Assembly: GCF_900099965.1 (NCBI RefSeq)
Contig: NZ_FNDJ01000002.1
Location: 62,001 to 126,000 of the forward strand
Direction of reading: 5' to 3'
DNA length: 64,000 nucleotides
Source of the DNA: Nonomuraea jiangxiensis
GTDB lineage: Bacteria > Actinomycetota > Actinomycetes > Streptosporangiales > Streptosporangiaceae
Positions 9,724 through 17,897 of the stretch are shown in pieces. Numbering within the stretch: the first letter of the stretch is position 1; each line of letters opens with the position of its first letter. The notes beneath the pieces were generated by a model that was given only the letters and a program-made list of their open reading frames with translations, searched no databases and was not told the DNA's origin. A program made the translations under genes and the position numbers.

Positions 9724-9752
9724 CTACCTGGGCTGACGTCCGGATGGCAGGG

Positions 9753-9783
9753 CGCCGGGTGCTCCCCTGGGGGGCGCCCGGCG
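9753..9783 (+). terminator. Rho-independent-like hairpin after valS
   Basis: CGCCGGGTGCTCCCC pairs with GGGGGGCGCCCGGCG (one G-T wobble region) with almost no loop, 30 bp after the valS stop. It lies between the converging valS and ArsR-type genes. There is no long T run, as is usual in high-GC actinobacteria, so it may serve both strands. Confidence 0.7.
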
Positions 9784-9792
9784 TTCCTGTGT

Positions 9793-10311
9793 TCAGTCCT
9801 CGCGCGTGGTGTCGCGGTGGATGGCCATGAACAACGAGTAGGGCTCGCCCTCCGGTGCCGGCTCCAGCGCGCTGAAGTCCTCGAACACCTCCTGCAGCCG
9901 CCGGCTCAGCTCGGCCCGCTGCTCAGGCGTGAGCCTGAGACCCATCCTGGTGTAGTCGCCCTCCTCGACGCCGGCCAGCCTGACCTCCTCCAGGAAGGCG
10001 TCGAGCATCGCCGTGCGGCCGCCGGGCACGCCGCTCTCGCGGATGTCCATCTCCCACGACTTGCCGGTGGCCCGGTAGGGGATCTCGGTGGAGCCGCGCC
10101 GGCCCGGACGGCTGGGCTGGGCGGCCAGGAAGCCGGTGTCGACGAGCTTGCGCACGTGGTGCAGCGTGGTGGCGGGGTTCGCGCCGAGGCGGGCGGCGAT
10201 CTCCTTGTTGGTGAGCGCCCGGTCCAGGCAGAGCCGCAGGATGCGCAGCCGTACGGCGGAGGCCAGGGCGCGGGCCTCGGCCTCGGTGGCGGGGCGGCGG
10301 GTGGTGCCCAT
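9793..10311 (-). CDS. ArsR/winged-helix family transcriptional regulator
   Basis: From ATG 10311 the protein has 172 residues, with a winged-helix DNA-binding domain in its first 90 residues ('LTNKEIAARLGANPATTLHH'). This is followed by an effector-like region with 'LTPEQRAELSRRLQEVFEDF', a pattern common in actinobacterial ArsR regulators paired with exporters. An upstream TTG (10356) keeps the frame open but would place the start inside the inverted repeat 10341-10358, so 10311 is preferred. It is divergent from an MFS gene and probably represses it. Confidence 0.83.
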   Translation of the reverse strand: MGTTRRPATEAEARALASAVRLRILRLCLDRALTNKEIAARLGANPATTLHHVRKLVDTGFLAAQPSRPGRRGSTEIPYRATGKSWEMDIRESGVPGGRTAMLDAFLEEVRLAGVEEGDYTRMGLRLTPEQRAELSRRLQEVFEDFSALEPAPEGEPYSLFMAIHRDTTRED

Positions 10312-10340
10312 GGAGGGCAACCCTATGCGGTCGAGCGACT

Positions 10341-10358
10341 GATTGACTTTTCTCAATC
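10341..10358. promoter_or_regulatory. Inverted repeat between ArsR-type regulator and MFS gene
   Basis: GATTGA-CTTTTC-TCAATC is a perfect 6-bp inverted repeat in the short gap between divergent starts (10311 and 10378). It is also the most AT-rich spot there. It is a plausible operator/promoter for both genes. Confidence 0.5.
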
Positions 10359-10377
10359 GGTCGCCGATGCTCGTCGG

Positions 10378-11640
10378 ATGAGCCGATTCGGACTGTTACG
10401 CGAGCACGACTTCCGCGGGTTGTTCCTCGCCGACACCGCCAGCCAGGCCGGCACCCAGATCCTCGTCCTGGCGCTGCCCCTGGTCGCGGTCGCGACGTTG
10501 CGGGTCTCCGAGTTCGAGGTGGGCCTGCTGGCCGCGTGCCAGACGGTGGCGTTCGTGGTGATCGGGCTGCCGGCGGGCGCGCTCGTGGACCGGTTGCGCA
10601 AGCGCGTGGTGATGATCGTCAGCGACTGGGCGCGGGTGCTGGCGCTCCTGTCGGTGCCGTTGGCGTGGTGGCTGGAGGTGCTCTCGGTCTACCAGCTCTA
10701 CGCGGTGGCGCTCGTGCTCGGCGTGTGCACCGTCTTCTTCGACGTCGCGTACCAGAGTTACCTGCCGTACCTGGTCGCGCGGGAGCGGCTGGTGGAGGGC
10801 AACTCGGCGCTGGAGGTCGTGCGTACGGTGGCGCAGCTCGGCGGGCCGAGTGCCGGCGGCTACCTCATCCAGTTCCTCACCGCGCCCTACGCGCTGCTCG
10901 TCACGGTGGCCGGGTTCGCCTGGTCGGCCGCGTGCCTGACGACGATCCGCAAGCCGGAGACCCGCCAGGAGGTGCGCCGGGTCCGGCTGGGCAGGGAGAT
11001 CGCCGAGGGGCTCAGGTTCGTGCTCGGGCACCCGCTGCTGCGCCGCATCGCCGGGTGCACCGCCACCTCGAACCTGTTCTGGTCCATGGCCCAGCCGATG
11101 CTCCTGCTGCTGCTGGCCAGGGAGCTCGGCCTGGCCGCGGGCACGATCGGGCTGCTGATGGCCGCGGGCGGGCTCGGCGGGCTCGTCGGGGCGCTGGCCA
11201 ACACCCGGCTGGTCCGGTGGCTCGGGCAGGGGCCCACGATGTGGCTGGCGATCGGCGTGCCGGCGCCGATGATGTTCGCGCTGCCGTGGCTGGAGGCCGA
11301 CTGGCGGCTGGGGTTGCTGATGATGGCCCTGTTCTGCACCGGGGCGGGGGTGGTCGTCTACAACGTCACCCAGCTCAGCTTCCGCCAGTCCGTCACCCCC
11401 GAGGAACTGCTCGGCCGGATGACCGCCACCGTGCGCTTCTTCGTCTGGGGGACGGTTCCGCTGGGCGGGCTGCTCGGCGGGGTGCTGGGCGAGGTGATCG
11501 GGGTGCGGGAGACGCTGCTGGTCGCGGCGTGCGGTTCCTGCCTGGCGCTGCCGTGGTTGCTCACCGGGCCCATCCGCGCGATGCGCGACCACCCCGCCGA
11601 CGGGGCGGCGCCGGCCGCCTTGCGGGAGGGAGGACGGTAG
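10378..11640 (+). CDS. MFS transporter (MFS_3, EntS-like exporter)
   Basis: The 420-residue integral membrane protein has about twelve hydrophobic segments and the MFS loop signature 'GALVDRLRKRVVMIVSD' between spans 2 and 3. The N-terminal 'LLREHDFRGLFLADTASQ' and the 'TPEELLGRMTATVRF' segment are typical of the MFS_3 exporter group (EntS, tetracycline/macrolide-like). It would export a small molecule by proton antiport. It starts at ATG 10378, and the divergent ArsR-type gene suggests induction by its substrate. Substrate cannot be told. Confidence 0.88.
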   Translation: MSRFGLLREHDFRGLFLADTASQAGTQILVLALPLVAVATLRVSEFEVGLLAACQTVAFVVIGLPAGALVDRLRKRVVMIVSDWARVLALLSVPLAWWLEVLSVYQLYAVALVLGVCTVFFDVAYQSYLPYLVARERLVEGNSALEVVRTVAQLGGPSAGGYLIQFLTAPYALLVTVAGFAWSAACLTTIRKPETRQEVRRVRLGREIAEGLRFVLGHPLLRRIAGCTATSNLFWSMAQPMLLLLLARELGLAAGTIGLLMAAGGLGGLVGALANTRLVRWLGQGPTMWLAIGVPAPMMFALPWLEADWRLGLLMMALFCTGAGVVVYNVTQLSFRQSVTPEELLGRMTATVRFFVWGTVPLGGLLGGVLGEVIGVRETLLVAACGSCLALPWLLTGPIRAMRDHPADGAAPAALREGGR

Positions 11641-11686
11641 GCGGGCGGGAGCGAGGCTGGGGGCGCACGGGAGCGAGGACGGTAGG

Positions 11687-11714
11687 CGCGCCTCCCCTGG
11701 GTGGGGGAGGCGCG
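11687..11714. terminator. Bidirectional hairpin terminator
   Basis: A perfect 11-bp stem, CGCGCCTCCCC/GGGGAGGCGCG, with a 6-nt TGGGTG loop lies between the converging MFS and DUF6351 genes and is followed by TGTTTC. It would stop transcription from either side. Confidence 0.75.
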
Positions 11715-11736
11715 TGTTTCCGATGCCGCGGTGGTC

Positions 11737-13908
11737 TCAGTAGTCGCAGACTCCCGTGGGGAAGATCTGCTTCAGGCGGGTCCGCTCGTCCCGGGCCGGC
11801 TTCCAGGAGCCGTACAGGCCCTTGGCGATGGCCCTGTCCACCGGCTGCAGGCGGCACTTGTAGACGCCGCCCTCCAGCGGGCCGCCCGCCACGATACGGC
11901 TGGTGGAGTAGAGCGGGAAGTGCCGGGTGCAGGCGCCGGGGGAGCGGCGGTCGAGGATGCCGTCCCACACGTGCGGGCCCGCCGCGATCTCGGTGCCGTC
12001 GGTGGCGAAGCAGCGGTCCACGGCCTGGGGCGGCTTGTTGCCGATCACCCCGCGTGCCGGATATTTCCGGATGTTGGCCATCCAGGCGTCGATCACCCGC
12101 AGCGCCTCGGGCGTCTGGTCGGACCTCGGCCCGTCCGGGCGCGCGTCCGTGAACCAGATGACCTGGTTGCCCGCCCGGCCGTCGTGGTCCAGCATGCGCT
12201 GCCTGGAGGCGAACGACTGGTGCGAGTTGTGCATGTCGAGTTCTTCCTCCAGGTAGTGGCGCCAGTCGATGATCGGGATGTCGATGTCGCCCCTGAACAC
12301 CAGGCCGCTGCGCTCCACGTTCCTGATCGCGATCGGGTCGCTGGTGCGCCTGGGGGCCGGGTCGCCCTGGGTGATGTTCCGGGCGCTCCACGGGTCGAAG
12401 TCGGCGGGGCAGGCGGAGGGCACGAACGGGCAGCCCTCCTGGACCATCTCGGGCGCCTCCTTCCACGAGCCCACCTTCGCGTTGAGGTCCAGGAACTCGG
12501 CCGGGGTGATCACCCCGCCGGTGAGGGCGCCGAGCCCGTACTGGACGCCCACGTTGTCCCAGGTGGAGCGGGCGTACCCGGCGTCGTTCACGCCGTAGAC
12601 GTTGCGCAGGTCGTCCCAGTGGGTCCACTGCACGGTGTCCTTGACGCCCGGCGGGTCCATGCGCTGCCACTCGGGGTCGTTGTTGGAGGTCCACAGCGGG
12701 TTCATGGTCAGCGGGGTCAGGCCGCGCCAGCCCTCCACGCATTCGTCCGACCCTGGCCTGCCGGTGTACGGGTTGGCGACCGTGTCGCTGGCGTTCATCC
12801 CGATGAGGGCGGTCCTGTCGTCCCACTTCGCCCAGCGGGGGTTGTGGTCCATGTAGCGTTCGAGCAGTTCGCAGTCGCCGACGTGGATGGTCTGGGTGAC
12901 CATGTCCGGATAGGAATACTGCGGGATCGCAGCGTCGATCACCCGGGTTCCGTAGTTCTGGCCGTAGATGTACTGCTGGATGGCGCCGCCGGAGCCGCCG
13001 ACGCCCACGGTGTAGAGCGGGACGCCGTACTGCTCGATGAAGCGCTCCTTGACCATGAGGGCCGTCTCGCCGCCCAGGATCAGGTTGTAGTGGGTGGAGG
13101 TGCGGGTGCCGGACGAGTGCAGGATCGCGTAGCCCTTGCCGAGGCCCTCCGGGTCCAGGGCGCCGCCGCCGAGCGTGCCCTGGTCGTGGCCGATCGCCAC
13201 GCCGCCGTCGAAGCGGTAGATCGCCCTGCCGTTCCAGCCGCCCTCGATCGTGGCGATCGAGTAGAGGAAGCGGTTGATCACGCCGCGCTCCCGGCGTACC
13301 ACGAAGTCGACCGTACGGCCGTCCAGCAGCGTGGTCGTGGCCAGGTCGGCGGGGCGTCCCGCGGGCATGGGCTTGTACGTGCCGTCCGTCGACCGGTAGA
13401 GCCGGTCCGTCACCGTGGGGGCGAAGCAGTCGCGGCTCCAGCCGCCGGCGACGCGCATGCCCTGACCGTCCTGGTTGTCCACGACCGGCGGGCCGAGGCC
13501 GCTGCGCTCGGTCTTGCACAGAAACGGGTACTGGTGCGCGCCCGAGAAGACCGGGCCCGCGATCGGGTGGTTGCGGAGTTTCAGGGTCTGCCGGTGCGGC
13601 CCGGCGACGGCGGTGATCGTGTTGTCCCCCTCGGCCAGGCCGGTGACCAGGCCGGTGAGGCCGTCCCCGGTCTTCTTGAAGGACGCGGTCACGTCCTCGC
13701 CGTTGCGCAGGATCCTGGGGGCGGCGTCGCCGCGGGTCTGGCGGACCCTGACCAGGGCGTCACCGCCGGTGACCTGGTCGGCGCGGCTGGAGAGGACGTC
13801 CAGCGCGAGGCCGGAGCGGGAGGTGTGTGCGGGGGAAGCGTGTGCGGGGGAGGGTAAGCCGATGAGGGACGCGAGCACGATCAGGACCACCACAGCCTTC
13901 ATGACCAT
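11737..13908 (-). CDS. Secreted DUF6351 protein, alpha/beta-hydrolase-like
   Basis: The 723-residue protein has a signal peptide (hydrophobic VVVLIVLASLIGL core, AHA cleavage region near residue 24). An Ig-like N-terminal region with 'NGEDVTASFKKTGDGLTG' follows, then a large domain. GVGGSGGAIQQY (about residues 314-325) looks like the nucleophile elbow G-x-S-G-G of an alpha/beta hydrolase. I recognise it as the DUF6351 family, whose substrates are uncertain; esterase or polyester/oligomer hydrolase activity is a reasonable guess. Two ATGs (13908, 13902) could start it. It is monocistronic and followed by a hairpin. Confidence 0.82.
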   Translation of the reverse strand: MVMKAVVVLIVLASLIGLPSPAHASPAHTSRSGLALDVLSSRADQVTGGDALVRVRQTRGDAAPRILRNGEDVTASFKKTGDGLTGLVTGLAEGDNTITAVAGPHRQTLKLRNHPIAGPVFSGAHQYPFLCKTERSGLGPPVVDNQDGQGMRVAGGWSRDCFAPTVTDRLYRSTDGTYKPMPAGRPADLATTTLLDGRTVDFVVRRERGVINRFLYSIATIEGGWNGRAIYRFDGGVAIGHDQGTLGGGALDPEGLGKGYAILHSSGTRTSTHYNLILGGETALMVKERFIEQYGVPLYTVGVGGSGGAIQQYIYGQNYGTRVIDAAIPQYSYPDMVTQTIHVGDCELLERYMDHNPRWAKWDDRTALIGMNASDTVANPYTGRPGSDECVEGWRGLTPLTMNPLWTSNNDPEWQRMDPPGVKDTVQWTHWDDLRNVYGVNDAGYARSTWDNVGVQYGLGALTGGVITPAEFLDLNAKVGSWKEAPEMVQEGCPFVPSACPADFDPWSARNITQGDPAPRRTSDPIAIRNVERSGLVFRGDIDIPIIDWRHYLEEELDMHNSHQSFASRQRMLDHDGRAGNQVIWFTDARPDGPRSDQTPEALRVIDAWMANIRKYPARGVIGNKPPQAVDRCFATDGTEIAAGPHVWDGILDRRSPGACTRHFPLYSTSRIVAGGPLEGGVYKCRLQPVDRAIAKGLYGSWKPARDERTRLKQIFPTGVCDY

Positions 13909-13920
13909 GACGGTGACACG

Positions 13921-14130
13921 GGGTCCACTTCTTGCACAGACCCGATCTCCGGGTGGTGAGGGTCCATTGCGCGACGGTTCCCCTGGGTGGTGAGCGTCCG
14001 TTATTCGTTCCCGGGCGAGTGTTCGAGCCCTCGGGAGAACGCTCAGCGTCCGTTAGCGGATGGTTTCTCTGGAAGTGGGCGTCCGTTCTCGGACAGCGAA
14101 GCGGGCCTTCACCAGGCATGTCCGTTTTGA
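13921..14130 (+). repeat. Recurrent GxGTCCRTT-like motif between DUF6351 and AI-2E genes
   Basis: The core GTCC(A/G)(C/T)T occurs at 13921, 13960, 13994, 14046, 14079 and 14118, always on the same strand, with starts 39, 34, 52, 33 and 39 bp apart. The middle copies share AGCGTCCGTTA. The tract fills the gap between divergent promoters. It could be a regulator array or a decayed tandem repeat; no gene is visible here. Confidence 0.5.
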
Positions 14131-14169
14131 GGCGCGCATCTACGGGCCGGACGTGCCAGTCTTGAACAC

Positions 14170-15564
14170 GTGCTACCCGACCGCCCCACCAAGCTCGTAC
14201 CGCCCGTGCTCGCCACGATGGCCGCATGGTGCGGGTGTCTGATCCTCGTCGGCGTGGTCGTCTACTTCTTTGTTCAGGTCATCGCCAGGCTCACGTTCGT
14301 GGCGCTGCCTGTGGCGATCGCGCTGCTGCTGACCGCGCTGCTCTTCCCGCTCACCAGGAGCCTGCGCAGCGCGGGCATGCGGCCCATCTACGCCACCTGG
14401 ATCACCATGCTGGTGGCCCTGGCCGTGCTCGTCGGCACCGGGTGGCTCGTGGGGGCGCGGGCGAGCGAGGAGTTCCCCAACCTGGTGCAGCAGGTGCAGG
14501 CGACCGCCCGATCGGTGCAAAACTGGCTGATCACCGGGCCGTTGCACCTCAAGGAAGCGCAGATCACCGGCTACGTCGACGAGATCGCCGCCTTGGTCAA
14601 CGCGCAACGCACGGCCATCACGGGCACCGTGCTGTCCGCGGGCGCGGTGGCGTTCGAGGTGCTGGCGTCCATCGTGCTGCTGCTGTTCGTGACGTTCTTC
14701 CTGCTCAAGGACGGCGACCGGATCTGGGGGTGGTTCCTCAAGGCGTTCGGCGGGGTGGCGCCTCGGGTGGACAGGGCGGGGCGGGCCGCGTGGGCCACGC
14801 TCTCCCACTACGTCCAGGGCACCGTGGCGGTGGCCGCCGTGCACGGGGTGATCATGGGCATCGTGCTGGCCGGGATGGGAGTGCCGCTGTGGGCGCCGCT
14901 GGCCGTGCTGATCTTCTTCGCCAGTTTCATCCCCATCGTCGGCATCTTCTTCGCCGGCACGGTCGCGACCCTCGTCACTCTGGGCGCCAGGGGACTCGTC
15001 CTCGCACTGATCTTCCTGGGCATCCTGATCGTGGAGCAGCAACTCGAAAACCATGTGCTGCAGCCGCTGATCGTGGGCCGGGCGCTCAACTTCCACCCGC
15101 TGGCGATCATTCTGGTGCTGTCCATCGGGGGCATCCTGGCCGGGATCGCCGGGGCCGCGGTCGCGGTGCCCGTGGCGGCGGTCATCTACCGGGCACTGCC
15201 GGAGCTCCGGCATCGACCACCGTCGGTGCCACCGCCATCCTCCGAGGAGGTGTCCGTCGACGACGGGCCACCACCGGACGACGACTCCGCGCCCCGGGAC
15301 GATGACACCGAGCGTGGTGGCGAGGCGGTGTCCGGGCGCGGTAGTGAGGTGGCTTCGGCGCGCGGTGCTGAGCGTGGTGGTGAGGTGGTGTCCGGGCGCG
15401 GTGCCGAGCGTGGTGGTGAGGGGGGTGCCGGGCGCACTGGCGATTCGGATGCCGGGCGCACTGTCGAGGCCGAATCCGGGCGCGGCGGCGAGGGAAGCGG
15501 GCGTGGGTTTTCGCGGGTGGGGAAAACGGCCACCGAGGACGGCGGGCGGGTGGACACAGAGTAA
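14170..15564 (+). CDS. AI-2E family transporter with repetitive hydrophilic tail
   Basis: This is a PF01594-type permease of 464 residues with seven to eight membrane spans. Conserved segments include LLLFVTFFLLKDGDRIWGWF and, late in the core, 'LENHVLQPLIVGRALNFHPL'. Members include the TqsA quorum-signal exporter and Na+/H+ antiporters, so substrate is open. After about residue 345 the protein changes into a 115-residue acidic then glycine/arginine/serine-rich tail with repeated RGGE and SGRG units, coded by tandem repeats (15310-15440). The tail should be cytoplasmic and disordered. GTG 14170 is taken as start. Confidence 0.85.
   Translation: MLPDRPTKLVPPVLATMAAWCGCLILVGVVVYFFVQVIARLTFVALPVAIALLLTALLFPLTRSLRSAGMRPIYATWITMLVALAVLVGTGWLVGARASEEFPNLVQQVQATARSVQNWLITGPLHLKEAQITGYVDEIAALVNAQRTAITGTVLSAGAVAFEVLASIVLLLFVTFFLLKDGDRIWGWFLKAFGGVAPRVDRAGRAAWATLSHYVQGTVAVAAVHGVIMGIVLAGMGVPLWAPLAVLIFFASFIPIVGIFFAGTVATLVTLGARGLVLALIFLGILIVEQQLENHVLQPLIVGRALNFHPLAIILVLSIGGILAGIAGAAVAVPVAAVIYRALPELRHRPPSVPPPSSEEVSVDDGPPPDDDSAPRDDDTERGGEAVSGRGSEVASARGAERGGEVVSGRGAERGGEGGAGRTGDSDAGRTVEAESGRGGEGSGRGFSRVGKTATEDGGRVDTE
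15310..15440 (+). repeat. Tandem repeats inside the AI-2E gene tail
   Basis: A unit beginning GAGCGTGGTGG(C/T)GAGG and continuing GTGTCCGGGCGCGGT recurs at about 15310, 15370 and 15406 with indels in multiples of three. It encodes ERGGE-VVSGRG-like peptides. Copy number is likely to vary between strains. Confidence 0.65.
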
Positions 15565-15575
15565 CCTCGTCACCC

Positions 15576-16130
15576 GTGACGCGTTCCTCCCTCACCACCC
15601 CGCCGCAGGGCGCCGTCCTGCCCGCAGCTCATCCGGGGGCCCCGCCGCCGGGTGCCCCGCTGGCCTCCCACTACAGCCGCTGCTTCGGCTGCGGCACGGA
15701 CCATCCGACCGGACTGCACCTCACGGCCAGGACGCCGGACGGCGCCACGGTCGAGGCCGAGTTCACGGTGGGGGAGGCCCATCAGGGAGCGCCCAGGCTG
15801 GCGCACGGTGGCGTGCTGGCCACCGCCATGGACGAGGTCATCGGAATGTCCGTCTACCTGTTGCACAAGCCCTATGTGACGGGGCGGTTGGAGACCGACT
15901 ACCTTCTCCCGGTTCCCGTGGGCACGACACTCCACCTGCGTGCCTGGTGCAACGGCATCGCGGGCAGAAAGGCGTACCTTGAGGCTGAGGGGCGGATCGG
16001 CGCCCCCGACGGACCGGTCGCCGTCCGCGCGGCAGCGCTGTTCATCGAGGTGGGCATGGAACACTTCGCGAAGTACGGCGACCTCGCCGCCATCGCCGCA
16101 GAACATCAGGACTACGAGGTGAATCCTTGA
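15576..16130 (+). CDS. PaaI-type hotdog thioesterase
   Basis: The 184-residue hotdog-fold protein has a proline-rich leader followed by '[16 protein letters not shown]' and '[16 protein letters not shown]', the helix and active-site region of PaaI/4HBT thioesterases. It hydrolyses an acyl-CoA, with the substrate unknown. GTG 15576 is the start given, but a shorter form is possible. The stop overlaps the TTG start of dut (TTGA), so it belongs to that operon. Confidence 0.85.
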   Translation: MTRSSLTTPPQGAVLPAAHPGAPPPGAPLASHYSRCFGCGTDHPTGLHLTARTPDGATVEAEFTVGEAHQGAPRLAHGGVLATAMDEVIGMSVYLLHKPYVTGRLETDYLLPVPVGTTLHLRAWCNGIAGRKAYLEAEGRIGAPDGPVAVRAAALFIEVGMEHFAKYGDLAAIAAEHQDYEVNP

Positions 16131-16567
16131 GCAAGGTTGAGGTCCTCATCCAGCGGCTCGACGCCGAGTTGCCGATGCCCTCCTACGCCCATCCGGGAGA
16201 CGCGGGCGCCGACCTCTACGCGGCCGAGGACGTCGAGTTGTTGCCGGGGGAGCGGGCCGTGGTCCGTACGGGTGTGGCGATCGCCCTGCCCGATGGCTAC
16301 GCCGCGTTCGTGCACCCGCGGTCCGGGTTGGCGGCCCGGCACGGGATCACGCTGGTCAACGCGCCCGGTACGGTGGACGCTGGATACCGCGGCGAAATCA
16401 AGGTGACACTGATCAACACCGACGCCAAGGAGCCGTTCCGGCTCCAGCGGGGTGACCGCGTGGCCCAGCTCGTGGTCCAGCGGGTCGAGCGCGCGGCCTT
16501 CTACGAGGTCGAACGCCTGCCGGGGTCGATGCGCGGCGACAACGGGTTCGGATCGACGGGACGCTGA
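16127..16567 (+). CDS. dut: Deoxyuridine 5'-triphosphate nucleotidohydrolase
   Basis: This is a trimeric dUTPase of 146 residues. It hydrolyses dUTP to dUMP and PPi, keeping uracil out of DNA and feeding dTMP synthesis. All five motifs are visible: [11 protein letters not shown], the RSGLAARHG loop, [13 protein letters not shown], '[14 protein letters not shown]' and the C-terminal [11 protein letters not shown] arm. It starts at TTG 16127 inside the stop of the thioesterase. Gene order onwards (DUF3710, OB-fold, DUF3159) is the usual actinobacterial one. Confidence 0.96.
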   Translation: MSKVEVLIQRLDAELPMPSYAHPGDAGADLYAAEDVELLPGERAVVRTGVAIALPDGYAAFVHPRSGLAARHGITLVNAPGTVDAGYRGEIKVTLINTDAKEPFRLQRGDRVAQLVVQRVERAAFYEVERLPGSMRGDNGFGSTGR

Positions 16568-16570
16568 CCG

Positions 16571-16834
16571 ATGGACGGCAAAGGGCCACGGATCCAAATG
16601 GCGGGGCTGGGCGATCCGTCACGCAAAGGCCTGGCCAGCCGTCTTGCGGGCAAAAGCCTGGTCGGCGCACCGGTGGGTGGTTCTGTGGGCGAAGCGGCGG
16701 CCCGTGGTTTGGTGGGTGGAGGCCGGTTGGCGGTTCTGCGAGTGCAGGGCCGGTTGGTGGCCCGGTATACGGATGGCCGTCTTGGCGGTCTGAGGACAAG
16801 GGCCCGTGGGTGGCCCGATGAGCAGGGAGAGTGA
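16571..16834 (+). CDS. Small hypothetical ORF coupled to the DUF3710 gene
   Basis: This is an 87-codon ORF starting ATG 3 bp after the dut stop and ending in a GTGA overlap with the next gene, an arrangement expected of a real translated cistron. The product would be Gly/Arg-rich with repeated 'GRL' and 'ARGL' motifs and no recognisable domain. The DNA is repetitive (GGTTGGCGG/GGTTGGTGG variants), so it could be a repeat tract that happens to stay open. Coding status is uncertain. Confidence 0.4.
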   Translation: MDGKGPRIQMAGLGDPSRKGLASRLAGKSLVGAPVGGSVGEAAARGLVGGGRLAVLRVQGRLVARYTDGRLGGLRTRARGWPDEQGE

Positions 16835-17478
16835 CGAAAGTGTTCCGACGTCGTCGTCGTGAGCAGCCGGAGCAGGCGTTCGAGCAGGAGCGAGCCGCCC
16901 CCGTGCGAGAGACCGGCCCGTGGGACGCCGACGAGCCCCATCCGGACAACGACAGGATCGATCTCGGCGGCCTGCGGCTGCCGCACAACCCGGACTTCGA
17001 CGTACGGCTGGCCTCGGTCGGGGATCAGCACGTCGGCGTGGTCGTCCTCTACCAGGAGAGCACGCTGCAGCTCCAGGCCCTGGCCGCGCCGCGCAGCTCG
17101 GGTCTCTGGGACGAGGTCAAGACCAAGATCCGGGGGCAGGCGAAGGACCTGACGGAGCAGGAGGGACCGTTCGGCAGCGAGCTGACCGGCGAGATCAAGG
17201 CAGAAGGCGGCCCACGCTCGGTCCGGTATCTCGGGATCGACGGGCCGCGCTGGTTCCTGCTCGGGGTGGTCTCCGGCAAGGGCACGCACGACGAGGCGAT
17301 CTCCGAGGCGTTCGTCGACTTCATCAAGGACGTCGTGGTCGTACGCGGCGACGAGCCGATGGCCCGTGAAGAGCCGATTCCGCTGCGCCGTCCCAACGAG
17401 CAGACCGGAGAAGTGGCAGACCAGGGCCCGGGCCTCAACCCGTTCAAGCGAGGACCTGAAATCAGTGAGATTCGCTAA
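16831..17478 (+). CDS. DUF3710 domain protein
   Basis: The 215-residue protein begins with a basic VFRRRRRE segment and an acidic linker. A DUF3710 core follows with 'IDLGGLRLPHNPDFDVRL', 'SSGLWDEVKTKI' and the tryptophan-containing 'GIDGPRWFLLGVV', ending in a charged tail. Function is unknown. The family is almost always found between dut and an OB-fold gene in actinobacteria. GTG 16831 overlaps the upstream small ORF stop. Confidence 0.9.
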   Translation: MTKVFRRRRREQPEQAFEQERAAPVRETGPWDADEPHPDNDRIDLGGLRLPHNPDFDVRLASVGDQHVGVVVLYQESTLQLQALAAPRSSGLWDEVKTKIRGQAKDLTEQEGPFGSELTGEIKAEGGPRSVRYLGIDGPRWFLLGVVSGKGTHDEAISEAFVDFIKDVVVVRGDEPMAREEPIPLRRPNEQTGEVADQGPGLNPFKRGPEISEIR

Positions 17479-17506
17479 GAGCTGATATCACATAGGCTGA
17501 GTCATC

Positions 17507-17893
17507 ATGAGTACGGCAGAACCCCCCAAACGCGGGGGATTGCGTGGGTTCTTCAGTCGGCTGGCATCACCCCAGTCCGAGATCGAGGCCCAGGAGCTGC
17601 GCGAGGACGCCGATGAAGTCGGCGCGACGCCGATCGTGTCGTGTGGCGGCCGTCGGCGCTTCTGCGTAGCGGGTACGCTACGTACGGTCACATTGCGTCC
17701 AAGGGGCGGCGCCCCCGCTCTCGAGGCCGAGCTCTATGACGGGTCCGACGTCATCGACCTGGTCTGGCTCGGCCGCCGCAAGATCGCGGGCATCGAGCCC
17801 GGCCGCACGGTGAAGGCCGAGGGGCTGGTCAGCATGCAGGATGGGCGCAAAGTGATGTTCAACCCGCGATACGAGCTGCGCCCAGGGAGTTGA
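17507..17893 (+). CDS. OB-fold nucleic-acid-binding domain protein
   Basis: The 128-residue protein has an N-terminal helical segment ('GLRGFFSRLASPQSEIEAQE') and an OB-fold: 'CVAGTLRTVTLRP', 'EAELYDGSDVIDLVWLGRR' and 'EGLVSMQDGRKVMFNPRYEL'. It is the standard third gene of the dut/DUF3710 block. It probably binds single-stranded nucleic acid; partner and role are unknown. ATG 17507; the next gene starts 4 bp after the stop. Confidence 0.9.
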   Translation: MSTAEPPKRGGLRGFFSRLASPQSEIEAQELREDADEVGATPIVSCGGRRRFCVAGTLRTVTLRPRGGAPALEAELYDGSDVIDLVWLGRRKIAGIEPGRTVKAEGLVSMQDGRKVMFNPRYELRPGS

Positions 17894-17897
17894 TCAG

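Noticed and set aside
11701-13857. 718-codon plus-strand open frame opposite the DUF6351 gene
   Set aside because: It is a shadow frame without a signal peptide or motif; the minus-strand gene has a clear leader and family segments.
13921-14130. CRISPR-like array from the recurrent motif
   Set aside because: Repeat units are under 12 bp with uneven spacing and diverged flanks; no cas genes are nearby.
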